From a virus, in IMG/VR virus record IMGVR_UViG_3300006175_000018, positions 1-39,277 of that record: DNA of 39,277 bases. The stretch is one strand, 5' to 3'. The notes under the pieces were generated by a model. That model had not been told where the DNA came from. It saw only the letters and a list, made by a program, of their open reading frames with translations, and did no database searches. The first letter of the stretch is position 1, and each line of letters starts with the position of its first letter. A program made the translations under genes and the position numbers. This document shows positions 24,755 to 32,410 of the stretch, in pieces.

Positions 24755-25957
24755 ATGCCAACAATATCAGCAACACCCGGAGCGCCTGACTACGGCTTGG
24801 CGCTTGTGCCGGACATCGACTTTGCCGAGAAGGATCCCGCCGTAATCGTGTCGGAAGTCATCGCCAGCTATGAGGCGGCTTTCAAGCTGCTCACTGGCGT
24901 TGCAAAGCTGCTTGCGCCCGGTGATCCCGTGCGGCTGTTTTTGCTCGTTGTTTGCCAGTGGCTCAGCCAGCAGCGCGTGATAATCGACTTCACTGGCAAG
25001 CAGAATTTGCTCAAGTATGCGCACGACGATTACTTGGACAATCTTGGCGCACTGTATGGCGCGCGCGGCTTGCGCCTGCAGCCGACGGCCGCAGTAACAA
25101 CACTGCGCTTCACACTTGAAGCTTCGCTGGCGGAGAGCGCCACAATTCCAAAAGGCACGCTGTGCCAAGCGCCCAACGGCGTTGTTTTCCAAACAACGGA
25201 AGCAGGCGTAATTCCTTCGCTGCTAACTTCCGTTGATGTGCCTGCGCAAGCCACGACTGCTGGCACTATTGGCAACAACTTTGCCCTTGGGCAGATCACG
25301 AGCATCATTAACTGGAATCAGCCCTTTGGCGTAACTGTTACAAACACAACTATCACGGCAGGCGGCAGCGACGCCGAAACGGACGAGCAGTATCGATATC
25401 GCCTGTGGCTTGCCATTGAAAGCTTCAGCACGTGCGGGCCCAGAGAGGCTTACGAATTCTGGGCGCTATCCGCCAATCCGGACATCATCCAGTGCGTTGT
25501 GCATAGTGCGCCCGAGATTGCAGGCGAAGTGTGGCTGTATCCGCTGCTACGTGGCGGCGTGCTGCCAACAACGGACGTGCTGGCACAAGTTAAGGAAAGC
25601 TGCAGCCGCGACGATCGTCGCCCGCTCACCGACTACGTTACGGCCAAACTTGCCACTGCCTTTGTTTACACGCTCAACGTTGATTACTGGGTGCTGCAAA
25701 CAAACGCCGTGCTGCTGGAGTCAATTCAGACGGCCGTAACGCAGGCGGCACAGGATTGGATTGAGTGGCAGCGCAGCGCAATTTCGCGCGACCTAAACGG
25801 CAGCGAACTGACAAAGCGCATGCTTGAGGCAGGCGCAAAGCGCGTTGTCCTCAACTCGCCGTCGCCGTCGTTTCAGGTGATGAACTTTGACCAGCTTGCC
25901 ACGCATGATCCCGACATCGATCCCATAATCAACTTCGCAGGCTTCGAGGATATTTGA
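24755..25957 (+). CDS. Baseplate wedge protein J-like
   Basis: A 400-residue Baseplate_J family member. Typical blocks: GKQNLLKYAHDDYLDNLGALYGARGL (in part), FTLEASLAESATIPKGTL, ITSIINWNQPFGVTVTN and GGSDAETDEQYRYRLWLAIESFSTCG (in part), then the AYEFWALSANPDI stretch and a terminal domain with LTDYVTAKLA. J forms the wedge frame that carries I and H. Start ATG 24755 lies one base after the lysis gene stop. TGATG overlap with I follows. Confidence 0.93.
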   Translation: MPTISATPGAPDYGLALVPDIDFAEKDPAVIVSEVIASYEAAFKLLTGVAKLLAPGDPVRLFLLVVCQWLSQQRVIIDFTGKQNLLKYAHDDYLDNLGALYGARGLRLQPTAAVTTLRFTLEASLAESATIPKGTLCQAPNGVVFQTTEAGVIPSLLTSVDVPAQATTAGTIGNNFALGQITSIINWNQPFGVTVTNTTITAGGSDAETDEQYRYRLWLAIESFSTCGPREAYEFWALSANPDIIQCVVHSAPEIAGEVWLYPLLRGGVLPTTDVLAQVKESCSRDDRRPLTDYVTAKLATAFVYTLNVDYWVLQTNAVLLESIQTAVTQAAQDWIEWQRSAISRDLNGSELTKRMLEAGAKRVVLNSPSPSFQVMNFDQLATHDPDIDPIINFAGFEDI

Positions 25958-26955
25958 TGAGCACAACGCTGCGCCTTTCAAAGCTGCTTGACCACTGCAC
26001 GCAGTCCATCAGTTACGACAGGCAGGTGCAGGCTGCGGCCACGGCGTTTGACGAGCAAATGTATGAGATCATCGACGTGACGGATGGCGTTGTGCCGGGC
26101 ACTGTGCCGCCGCCAACGCCAACAGCGCCTGCGCCAGTGACGTCGTCGTTATCCGAGATCATTTTCATCCCGCTCATCTTGCAGCTTGCCGATAGCAATC
26201 TCATCGACATTTTGGCGTGGCAATTCCACGTGGACTTTTACGACCACACAAAGCCGCTGGCATTCCGCAGGCAGCTTGTGCAGGACTCAATCCAGTGGCA
26301 CATGCGCAAAGGCACTGTTGCGCTTGTGCAGGATGTGCTGGACAGATTTTGGCCGGGCGGCGCAACACTGACGGAGTGGTTTGAGTATGACGATCCGCTG
26401 CCGCCTAACTATCCAGTCGACAACGCTGACACGCTTGTTGCCGCATTTACGACTGCCAGTGTCAACGTTGGCACAGACACGTTTACAATGACGGCGCACG
26501 GTCTCGTTAACGGCAATCAAATACGCTTTGCCAACAACAGCAGCGGCACAATGCTGCCGTCCGTCAACGTGCTGCCTGCGCCACTATCGCAAGGCATCTT
26601 GTATCGCGTAATCAACGCCACGGCTAACACGTTCAAAGTGAGCAATTCGCTTGGCGGCGCGCCTGTTGACTTAACAACGGCAGGCAGTGGCACAAACTAT
26701 GTTTTCAAAAAAGGCGCTGGCACTTGGCATGACCGTTATCGCTTCCGCGTTTACATCGACGAAACAATCATCCTGCCGGAAGATGAGGCGCAAGTGCTGG
26801 CGTTGATAAACGCCTACAAGCCTGTCAGCCGCTGGCTTGAGGGACTTTTCAGATCGACAGTGAGCAACTGCGCCATCGGCTGGTATGGCGCATGCCTTGA
26901 GTTTCTTTACATCTACAGCGACGCGCCAGACTTCATCACATCAGAAACGGACTAA
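25957..26955 (+). CDS. Baseplate protein I-like with inserted beta domain
   Basis: P2 gpI-type protein of 332 residues, longer than usual for the family (about 170-220). The family part is seen on both sides of an insertion: LILQLADSNLIDILAWQFHVDFYD and FRRQLVQDSIQWHMRKGTVALVQDVLDRF (both in part) before, and YRFRVYIDETIILPEDEAQVLALINAYKPVSRWL (in part) after. Residues about 165-255 form an added module (TASVNVGTDTFTMTAHGLVNGNQIRF ... LPAPLSQGILYRVINATANTFKVS) of the 'HGL-x-G-x-x-V ... TFKV' type found in several phage structural proteins. Confidence 0.88.
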   Translation: MSTTLRLSKLLDHCTQSISYDRQVQAAATAFDEQMYEIIDVTDGVVPGTVPPPTPTAPAPVTSSLSEIIFIPLILQLADSNLIDILAWQFHVDFYDHTKPLAFRRQLVQDSIQWHMRKGTVALVQDVLDRFWPGGATLTEWFEYDDPLPPNYPVDNADTLVAAFTTASVNVGTDTFTMTAHGLVNGNQIRFANNSSGTMLPSVNVLPAPLSQGILYRVINATANTFKVSNSLGGAPVDLTTAGSGTNYVFKKGAGTWHDRYRFRVYIDETIILPEDEAQVLALINAYKPVSRWLEGLFRSTVSNCAIGWYGACLEFLYIYSDAPDFITSETD

Positions 26956-26956
26956 C

Positions 26957-28750
26957 ATGAGCCTATCAAAACAAGAATTTACCGACGCCGGACGCTCCAT
27001 GCTTGGCAGGGCGCAGGCAGGCGAAACACTAACGATCTCCAACATTGTTGTTGGCAGCGGCGCTGCAGGCGTGCCGTCTGACTTATGGCCGCTCATTGCA
27101 CTCATTGTGCATGAGATGGACGTAAACATTTCAAGCAAACGCGACTTCGGCAACGGCACACTGCTTGTGGAAGGCAACTTCCGCAGCGACGATGCGCCGC
27201 ACGCATTTGACTTGCGCGAAGTGGGCATCATGGCGCACATAGGCGCTGAGGCTGACAGGCTTTACAGCGTGGCAAATGTTTTCACGGATGTGCCTGTGCA
27301 TATCGACCCCGCTGCGCCTGTTATTACTGCCTTCAAAATCAAGCTGATCGTCGACCGCATTTCGACCGACGACATCATTGTGCAGATCGGGCCCAGCGAA
27401 GCCGTAACTGGCGAAAACATAGGCGCGGACACAATAGGGCCCGGCTTCTACAAAGAGAGCATCGCCAACCTGCAGCGCTTTAAGCGCGCTGCTGCAGGCG
27501 TTGGCATGATAATCACAGAGGACGTGGACGAAGAAGTAATCACTTTTGCCACTAACCAGCTCACTGCGGACGTCGACCTTTACGTGCCGCTGTCCTATCC
27601 GTCGCCGCCGTCTGGCGCACGGCTGTTTCCAACAATACAGGACGCGCACGACTACCTGCTCACGTTCACTATTCCGGCAAACAAATTCGCGCGCATACAC
27701 GTCGCCGCAGGCCACTACACGCAGACAATTCCAATCCAGTTCACGCACCCAAATGCCGCGCAAATCCAAGTGCTCGGACAGGCTGTTACGACCAAGACTG
27801 TCAGCGGCACAATCACGCGCGCAGGCGCGCTGCCAGACCTTGACATCACTGTGCCTATTCCAAGCGGCACTGCAGGCATTGCCGTCAACGATGTTGTTTA
27901 CCTTTACGACGCGCCGCACGCGCAAATGGAGAGTTGCGGCTACGTGACGCAAGTGCTCAGCACGTCCGTCAAAATCCGGATGAAAGTTTTCAATGTGCTG
28001 CCGCCAGCCAGCATTGGCGCTGGCTCTGCAAAGCTGCTCGTCATCCCGTGCCAGTTTAACAGCAGCACGAGCGGCTCTGTGTTTAACTGCCCCAACGGCA
28101 TCAACTTGATTAAAGGCTTCGGCTTCCGCTCCACCGTGGCGCTGCAAGGCACTGCCATCACCGTGCTCGGCGCTGGCGGCACACTGGAGCACTGCTACGC
28201 AGTAGCCTACTCGCTCGGCTTTGGTATTGGCGGCGCACAGACGTTGCTCACGCCAGTTGTGTCCGCCAACGCCTGCAACGTTGCAATGGAAGTCGGGCCC
28301 GGCGGCAACGTGTTCCTGCAGCCGCCAAATCCAGTCGGCGGCTGGGCGCGCTTCACTTGGAGCGGCAACACAACCTATGGGCTGTGGGTTGTTGGCGGCT
28401 CGTATGTAACAGGCGGCGACGGCTCCGCCACGTATGCGTGCAGCAATGCCACAGGCATCCGCTGTGACACGCGCGGCTGGACAGGCATTGCCAGCGCCAC
28501 GCACAGCGGCGGCATCGTTGCCGGATGGAATGTTGTCGGCATACAAGCCGGTATGCTCGGCGTAGTAAACACAGCCATCAACGTCGAGTGTGCTATTGCG
28601 GCCAATACGTCGTGGGATTTGAAAGCAGACAACGGCGCGCAAATCAGCCTGCTTTACAACTCAGAGATTGTCGGCAATTACTCGCCTGCGCTGGACACGT
28701 TGGGCCCGAGCGGCGGCTACACGCACATCGGCGGCGTCAATCCGCCGTGA
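26957..28750 (+). CDS. Tail fibre / H-like receptor-binding protein
   Basis: A 597-residue protein. Residues 1-180 follow the phage tail-collar-fibre N-domain: FTDAGRSMLGRAQAGETLTISNIVVGSG, in part, then LREVGIMAH, YSVANV and IIVQIGPS. The remainder is a beta-solenoid (GTAITVLGAGGTLEHCYAVAYS-type coils, in part). It follows I as H does in P2. ATG 26957 is one base after the I stop. The 24 residues upstream in frame are within I and rejected. It ends at 28750, exactly against the convergent gene at 28751. Confidence 0.85.
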   Translation: MSLSKQEFTDAGRSMLGRAQAGETLTISNIVVGSGAAGVPSDLWPLIALIVHEMDVNISSKRDFGNGTLLVEGNFRSDDAPHAFDLREVGIMAHIGAEADRLYSVANVFTDVPVHIDPAAPVITAFKIKLIVDRISTDDIIVQIGPSEAVTGENIGADTIGPGFYKESIANLQRFKRAAAGVGMIITEDVDEEVITFATNQLTADVDLYVPLSYPSPPSGARLFPTIQDAHDYLLTFTIPANKFARIHVAAGHYTQTIPIQFTHPNAAQIQVLGQAVTTKTVSGTITRAGALPDLDITVPIPSGTAGIAVNDVVYLYDAPHAQMESCGYVTQVLSTSVKIRMKVFNVLPPASIGAGSAKLLVIPCQFNSSTSGSVFNCPNGINLIKGFGFRSTVALQGTAITVLGAGGTLEHCYAVAYSLGFGIGGAQTLLTPVVSANACNVAMEVGPGGNVFLQPPNPVGGWARFTWSGNTTYGLWVVGGSYVTGGDGSATYACSNATGIRCDTRGWTGIASATHSGGIVAGWNVVGIQAGMLGVVNTAINVECAIAANTSWDLKADNGAQISLLYNSEIVGNYSPALDTLGPSGGYTHIGGVNPP

Positions 28751-28936
28751 TTACGGCTTGCCTTTTTTAGTTAGGCAGCGGCGGCACAAAACGCGAAACG
28801 GCTTCGTGGCCGCAATTAGCACGCGCCTGTGATTGCCGCAGGCATCGCAGTTTACTGGACTCCACTTTACCGACGGCCGCGCTTCAGGCTTGTAGCCTGT
28901 GGCCTTGTCGATCATCTGCTCGATTGGACTTGGCAT
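28751..28936 (-). CDS. Small zinc-ribbon protein
   Basis: A 61-residue protein with two CxxC knuckles: Cys30/Cys33 (CDAC) and Cys51/Cys54 (CRRC), with a basic end. It likely binds one zinc ion. It is the last gene of the leftward operon and overlaps the upstream zinc-ribbon gene by 25 bases. Function unknown; a nucleic-acid-binding accessory is possible. Confidence 0.65.
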   Translation of the reverse strand: MPSPIEQMIDKATGYKPEARPSVKWSPVNCDACGNHRRVLIAATKPFRVLCRRCLTKKGKP

Positions 28937-29094
28937 GGCTGGACTTGTAACAAAAACACTGGCTTCTCAACAACTGAAATGCAGCGCACGCACAAAACAA
29001 AAACCCTGTCGACCGCTTCGTAGCTGTATGTGCAAAGCGTTATCGTGCCTTCCACTTTGTTGCCGCAACAGTAGCACTTGAACGTGATCGTCAT
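28912..29094 (-). CDS. Small cysteine-rich zinc-ribbon protein
   Basis: A 60-residue protein with CYCCGNK (Cys7, 9, 10), Cys21 and CVRC (Cys35, Cys38), a likely zinc ribbon. ATG 29094 overlaps the methyltransferase stop (ATGA), which fixes the start; the longer frame upstream lies in the methyltransferase. It is one of two consecutive zinc-ribbon genes downstream of the methyltransferase. No known function. Confidence 0.65.
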   Translation of the reverse strand: MTITFKCYCCGNKVEGTITLCTYSYEAVDRVFVLCVRCISVVEKPVFLLQVQPCQVQSSR

Positions 29095-29993
29095 GGCTTC
29101 ACAAAGATAAGCGCATACTCGTGCCGCTTTGGCAGGATTTTGGTCGACACAATTTGCGTGGCAAAGGCGGCGCGCATCGAGTTGCCGAGATCGATAATGG
29201 CAATGTCCCACTGCTTAAAGCCAGCGTCGCGCAGCAGTTGCGCCGTGTGCATGTGGTAGCTGTAAAACTTGCCATCCTTGCGGAAGTCGTTCACGCACCA
29301 AACGGCAAACGAGCCGCTGCGCAGGCAACGGAAGTTTTCGCAGCACACAGCGCCAAGCCGCCGCAGGAACTCGTCGTAGCTGTTGCCCTTGCCAAGCTGC
29401 CCCATCTCATCGCCGTAATACTCGATGTCCCAATACGGCGGCGACGTGATCGTAAAATCGCCTGTGTTGTTTTTAACAGGCATTGCGCGCGAGTCACACT
29501 CGTGCAGCGCTATCGTGGCGGCGTTCATGTGGCTGAACATGTCGTCGGCGTTCTCCGCCAACAGCATGTCGCGCAGCTTGAAGTTTGCCTGCATAAACTC
29601 GTGCGAAATGTCGCAGCCTACATAATGCCGCCGCTCGCGGTAGCACAGCTCCATCCTGCTGTTGTGGCCTGCAAACGGGTCGACCACAGTTTGCCCCGCC
29701 TTTGTGTAAAGCCGCAGCAGCACGCGGCCAACGTTTTGAGGAAAGCGCGACAGCGCGCCGCAGCGCACGTCCATGCCGCTGTTCTTGAACAAGTGCGCGT
29801 GCGGATCGTCAGGATTGTTGGCGGCGTAGCCTGTGTCCGTGTAGCCGCGCCCGTGCTCCTCAACAAGCAAATCCATCGCCTTGTCGCTGCTGTTGTGGCG
29901 CAGGATGGACGTTGGAATTTCGCCGCCAAGCTGCTCGGCGATCTCGCGCCGTGCATCTTTGCTCTTGGCTAAGTCCTCAAGCGTTTTTGCCAT
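29091..29993 (-). CDS. Site-specific DNA methyltransferase (N6-adenine / N4-cytosine type)
   Basis: Modifies adenine N6 or cytosine N4 in the phage (and host) DNA. Motif I, DPFAGH (105-110), binds AdoMet, and the catalytic motif IV, TSPPYW (183-188), follows, so the AdoMet part precedes the catalytic part. Family N6_N4_Mtase. No restriction endonuclease is adjacent, so it is an orphan, used to protect phage DNA or in regulation. I chose ATG 29993 (MAKTLEDL); GTG at 30017 would add eight residues. The gene overlaps the next by ATGA. Its target sequence cannot be read from the sequence. Confidence 0.9.
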   Translation of the reverse strand: MAKTLEDLAKSKDARREIAEQLGGEIPTSILRHNSSDKAMDLLVEEHGRGYTDTGYAANNPDDPHAHLFKNSGMDVRCGALSRFPQNVGRVLLRLYTKAGQTVVDPFAGHNSRMELCYRERRHYVGCDISHEFMQANFKLRDMLLAENADDMFSHMNAATIALHECDSRAMPVKNNTGDFTITSPPYWDIEYYGDEMGQLGKGNSYDEFLRRLGAVCCENFRCLRSGSFAVWCVNDFRKDGKFYSYHMHTAQLLRDAGFKQWDIAIIDLGNSMRAAFATQIVSTKILPKRHEYALIFVKP

Positions 29994-30063
29994 TTGCCAG
30001 TGTGTTGACCGTAGCACGAGCGCTGCGGCTTTACCACGGGGCGCTGGTGCGCGGGAAACAGGC

Positions 30064-31236
30064 TTACAGCAGCTCGCCTGCTTTTGGCTTGCGCTCGGGC
30101 GTTGCAGTGGCTGGCTGCTGTGCCGTTTTGTATTCGTCCAGCAGTTCCATCACGAGCGACCAGTTTTCAGGCTTTGCGAACTCGGCAAAGCGCTCGTCCG
30201 GAATTTTGTCCCACGCGCCTTGCTCCTCAGGAAGCCAGCCTTGGTCGACGGCCACATGCACAAAATCCTCTGGCGTGCAGTTGCCAACGGCAAGCATTGT
30301 CTTGAGCTTCTCGCGGTCAGAAGGGGCGGCTGCTGCCGTCGGCTTCTTTGGCTGCTCCACTGGCGGCGACGTTGCCACCGTCTTTTCGCGCCGCTGCAGG
30401 CTTGCGCCTTTTTTTTCGGACGCTGGCGGCGTAGCCACTGGCGCTGGCGCTGGCGTAGGCTCGGGCGCTTTGCGTTCCACTGGCGGCTCAACAACAGTTG
30501 CCGTGGCAGTGCGCTCCGCTGGCGGCGCTTGCTCGGTTTTGTTGCCGCCGTTTGGCTGCGGCTCCTCGAACTCGGCGCGCGGAATATCCGCCGCCGTTGC
30601 TGGCAACACTTCCTCTTGGATGAACATGCCGCCAAGCATTGTTGGAAAACTGCTGCGCAGTGCATCCGCTTCGGCGCACTTCACAATCATGCCTGCCGGA
30701 TCTTCTTTCCACACGCCAAAGCCTTTGTTGAAGCGCGACAGCCGCAGGCGCTTTTTCATCGGATACTTGCGGTTCTTGAAGTAGACCGTTGCCCAGCCGC
30801 CAAGCACGTTGTCGTTTTGCATGTGCCAGTCGCCGAGCAGGTCGACCACTTGGCCTTGCCGCAGCACTATTGTGCCGCTTTCCATGCCGTCGAATTCCGG
30901 ATTTAGCTCCGCGCGTTTTAAGAACGCCTGATGCGCAGTGATCAAACTGAACTGCGGGCCCGTTGCCGTGTCGTAGCCGATCAAATACGCGTCGCCTTCA
31001 AACGGGTTCAGCTTCCGTGCTTGGCACATCAGCATAAACTTGAAGGCATCCTCATCGCTGCAGCTTTTGCCCGTCTTCGTTTTTACGGCCACAAGCCGCT
31101 TCACGATTGCAATGCTCAGTTGAATTTTGTCCTTTGCGCCAAACGGCGTGAACTCGATAAGGCTGCGCTCTTTAGGCGCAGGCTGGTCTGCAGGCGGCGG
31201 CGTTGCAGTTGTTGCTGGTTTGTTAGTCGTTGCCAT
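30064..31236 (-). CDS. RecT/Bet-type single-strand annealing recombinase
   Basis: Promotes single-strand annealing during phage recombination. The 390-residue protein has a low-complexity start (1-26), then the Bet/RecT core (about 28-215): CQARKLNPFEGDAYLIGYD (near 72), FSLITAHQAFLKRAE, WATVYFKNRKYPMKKRLRL in part, and GMIVKCAEADALRSSFP. A long Pro/Ala/Lys-rich linker (about 225-300) leads to a small C-terminal helical domain (about 305-375, GNCTPEDFVHVAVDQGW). Start ATG 31236 has GAGGAAG upstream and overlaps the previous gene by 14 bases. Its exonuclease partner is probably the divergently transcribed gene at 32851. Confidence 0.9.
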   Translation of the reverse strand: MATTNKPATTATPPPADQPAPKERSLIEFTPFGAKDKIQLSIAIVKRLVAVKTKTGKSCSDEDAFKFMLMCQARKLNPFEGDAYLIGYDTATGPQFSLITAHQAFLKRAELNPEFDGMESGTIVLRQGQVVDLLGDWHMQNDNVLGGWATVYFKNRKYPMKKRLRLSRFNKGFGVWKEDPAGMIVKCAEADALRSSFPTMLGGMFIQEEVLPATAADIPRAEFEEPQPNGGNKTEQAPPAERTATATVVEPPVERKAPEPTPAPAPVATPPASEKKGASLQRREKTVATSPPVEQPKKPTAAAAPSDREKLKTMLAVGNCTPEDFVHVAVDQGWLPEEQGAWDKIPDERFAEFAKPENWSLVMELLDEYKTAQQPATATPERKPKAGELL

Positions 31237-31609
31237 CGTCGTCTTCCTCTGTTTTGACCTTCAGCTCATCTTTGCCGTGCTTGAGCGTTACAAGCATGTC
31301 ATCGTGCCTGTAAACGATCGTGCCTTCGGCATCGACGCTGAGTTTGTCCTTGTTATCGCGCATCACTTTGATGAGCGCCGTCTTTGTTTCAACTTCCTTT
31401 TTGGTCAGCTCCATGCGCTCATCGCGCGCCACAACGTAGCGCCCAATCGCGTTATCGATTGAACGGATGCTCACACGCTCCACGCCTTTGCCTTTTAAGC
31501 CAAGCTCCTGTGTGCCAGCGCCTGCTTTTTTTGCCGGACGGCCGCGCCGCTTCAGTGTTGGCTGTGCTGCTGCTGGCGCAGTGCTGCCGCCGTTGTTGTT
31601 TCCATCCAT
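31223..31609 (-). CDS. Hypothetical protein with AT-hook-like motif
   Basis: A 128-residue protein. KRRGRPAKK (near 20-28) is an AT-hook-like DNA-minor-groove motif. The rest is helical and charged (LTKKEVETKTALIKVMRDNKDKL), then a beta pair (GTIVYRHDDMLVTLKHGKDELKVK, in part) and an acidic end. AAGGAG is upstream of ATG 31609, which fixes the start better than the extension further upstream. It sits between two early genes and before the annealing protein; function unknown. Confidence 0.65.
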   Translation of the reverse strand: MDGNNNGGSTAPAAAQPTLKRRGRPAKKAGAGTQELGLKGKGVERVSIRSIDNAIGRYVVARDERMELTKKEVETKTALIKVMRDNKDKLSVDAEGTIVYRHDDMLVTLKHGKDELKVKTEEDDDGND

Positions 31610-31617
31610 AGTTAGTT

Positions 31618-31863
31618 TCACTCCTTTTTGTTTTTGATGTCGCACTTCAGCGCATCGATTTTGCTATCCACTTCGCTTTGCAGCTCCTGCAGCAAATCGA
31701 GTGTTGTTGTGTTTGCCACGCTCGTGTCGCCGAACAGTTCGTCGATGAGTTTGAGCGCTTCGTTTTTTTTCTCTACTGCTTTGCTTGCCATAGTGTGGTG
31801 CGAACAGAAGTCCCTGCCGCCGCAAATGTATAACGTGTTGCCGTCTGGCTGTTCGATTCTCAT
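31618..31863 (-). CDS. Hypothetical protein in leftward early operon
   Basis: An 81-residue protein with no known match. The start ATG 31863 overlaps the stop of the preceding gene (ATGA). An internal ATG at 31791 would give a 57-residue helical protein that drops the short N-terminal part with two cysteines and two histidines (CGGRDFCSHH, a possible metal site). The rest is one long charged helix rich in Lys, Glu and Asp. Confidence 0.6.
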   Translation of the reverse strand: MRIEQPDGNTLYICGGRDFCSHHTMASKAVEKKNEALKLIDELFGDTSVANTTTLDLLQELQSEVDSKIDALKCDIKNKKE

Positions 31864-32129
31864 TTTAGCGTCACGCTCGGCGCTTTGTAGCCTGCCACGC
31901 CGTGCATCCACTGGCACACACGCGCCAGCTCGTTGTAAAGGTCGTTGTCGCCTTCCGTGTAATCAGGCGTCGTTTCATCTTCGTAGTAAGCCTGCTCAAC
32001 TTGCGCATCAGTCATGCGCTTGGACAGCACTTCGATGCTTTGGACGATTGTAAAGTGCGCGCAATTCAGTGACTTCTGTGCCTGCCGCAACGCCGCAATC
32101 TCGGCGTCGATTTCGTTGTCGCTGCGCAT
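31860..32129 (-). CDS. Conserved phage hypothetical protein
   Basis: An 89-residue acidic protein. The pattern EIDAEIAALRQAQ ... IVQSIEVLSKRMTDAQVEQAYYED ... ARVCQWMHG resembles a common phage early family (helical hairpin, 'Q-x-x-VL-x-x-RMTD', then a C-terminal W-x-x-G). Its function is unknown. ATG 32129 overlaps the RHH gene stop (TAATG), and ATGA with the next gene follows. Confidence 0.65.
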   Translation of the reverse strand: MRSDNEIDAEIAALRQAQKSLNCAHFTIVQSIEVLSKRMTDAQVEQAYYEDETTPDYTEGDNDLYNELARVCQWMHGVAGYKAPSVTLK

Positions 32130-32344
32130 TAAGCAGCCGCCTTTTCGCTGGCGAACTTTTCGTAAACCTTATCGCGCAGGCCAACGGTGAGCAGTTGCTC
32201 GATGAAGTGCTGCATGGGGATGCGCCGCTGCACTGAAATTACGCGGATGCGGTGATGCAAAACGTCGCTCACTTTCACAGTGCGGTTTTTGCCTTTGGTC
32301 GGCGTGGCCGACTCAGTTTGTTGCTTCTTCATGTTTTTGAGCAT
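32129..32344 (-). CDS. Putative ribbon-helix-helix regulator
   Basis: A small basic protein, about 71 residues from ATG 32344; GTG 32350 and ATG 32332 are alternatives and none has a good ribosome site. The pattern RTVKVSDVLHHRIRVISVQRRIPMQHFIEQLLTVGL (shown here in part: TVKVSDVLHHRIRVI and MQHFIEQLLTVGL) fits the Arc/MetJ ribbon-helix-helix fold: one beta strand, then two helices. Such proteins bind DNA as dimers. It is the first gene of the leftward operon and faces the divergent control region, so self-regulation is likely (inference). Confidence 0.65.
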   Translation of the reverse strand: MLKNMKKQQTESATPTKGKNRTVKVSDVLHHRIRVISVQRRIPMQHFIEQLLTVGLRDKVYEKFASEKAAA

Positions 32345-32410
32345 TGACACATTTCACAAAATGCTGCAAGTCTTTTTTTATACAAAGTGAAAAAGCGCAA
32401 AGGCATAAAC
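32345..32410. promoter_or_regulatory. Divergent early control region
   Basis: This AT-rich stretch separates the leftward (RHH) and rightward (DUF1064) operons and is the only place where both can start. It has TATACA at 32379-32384 and a run of seven T (32373-32379). Inverted hexamers TTTCAC (32353-32358) and GTGAAA (32387-32392) could be an operator for the RHH dimer. A TTGACA at 32344-32349 lies too far from TATACA (29 bases) for a standard promoter. Promoters must be here, but I cannot fix them with confidence. Confidence 0.5.

Noticed and set aside
27131-28642. 503-codon open frame on the minus strand under the fibre gene
   Set aside because: It is antisense to a clear fibre gene. It has no known domain and no ribosome site; it arises because the window's codon use rarely produces stops in that frame.
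28730-28768. Rho-independent terminator after the fibre gene
   Set aside because: The GGCGG/CCGCC hairpin is 16 bases away from the T run, which is too far for a standard terminator; kept only as a hint.
29881-30906. 341- and 290-codon plus-strand frames over the annealing protein and methyltransferase
   Set aside because: They are antisense to recognisable Bet/RecT and methyltransferase motifs. The Arg/Trp-rich composition is typical of a shadow frame.
32344-32384. Promoter formed by TTGACA and TATACA
   Set aside because: The 29-base spacer is far from the 16-18 normally required, so the pair cannot be one sigma-70 promoter.
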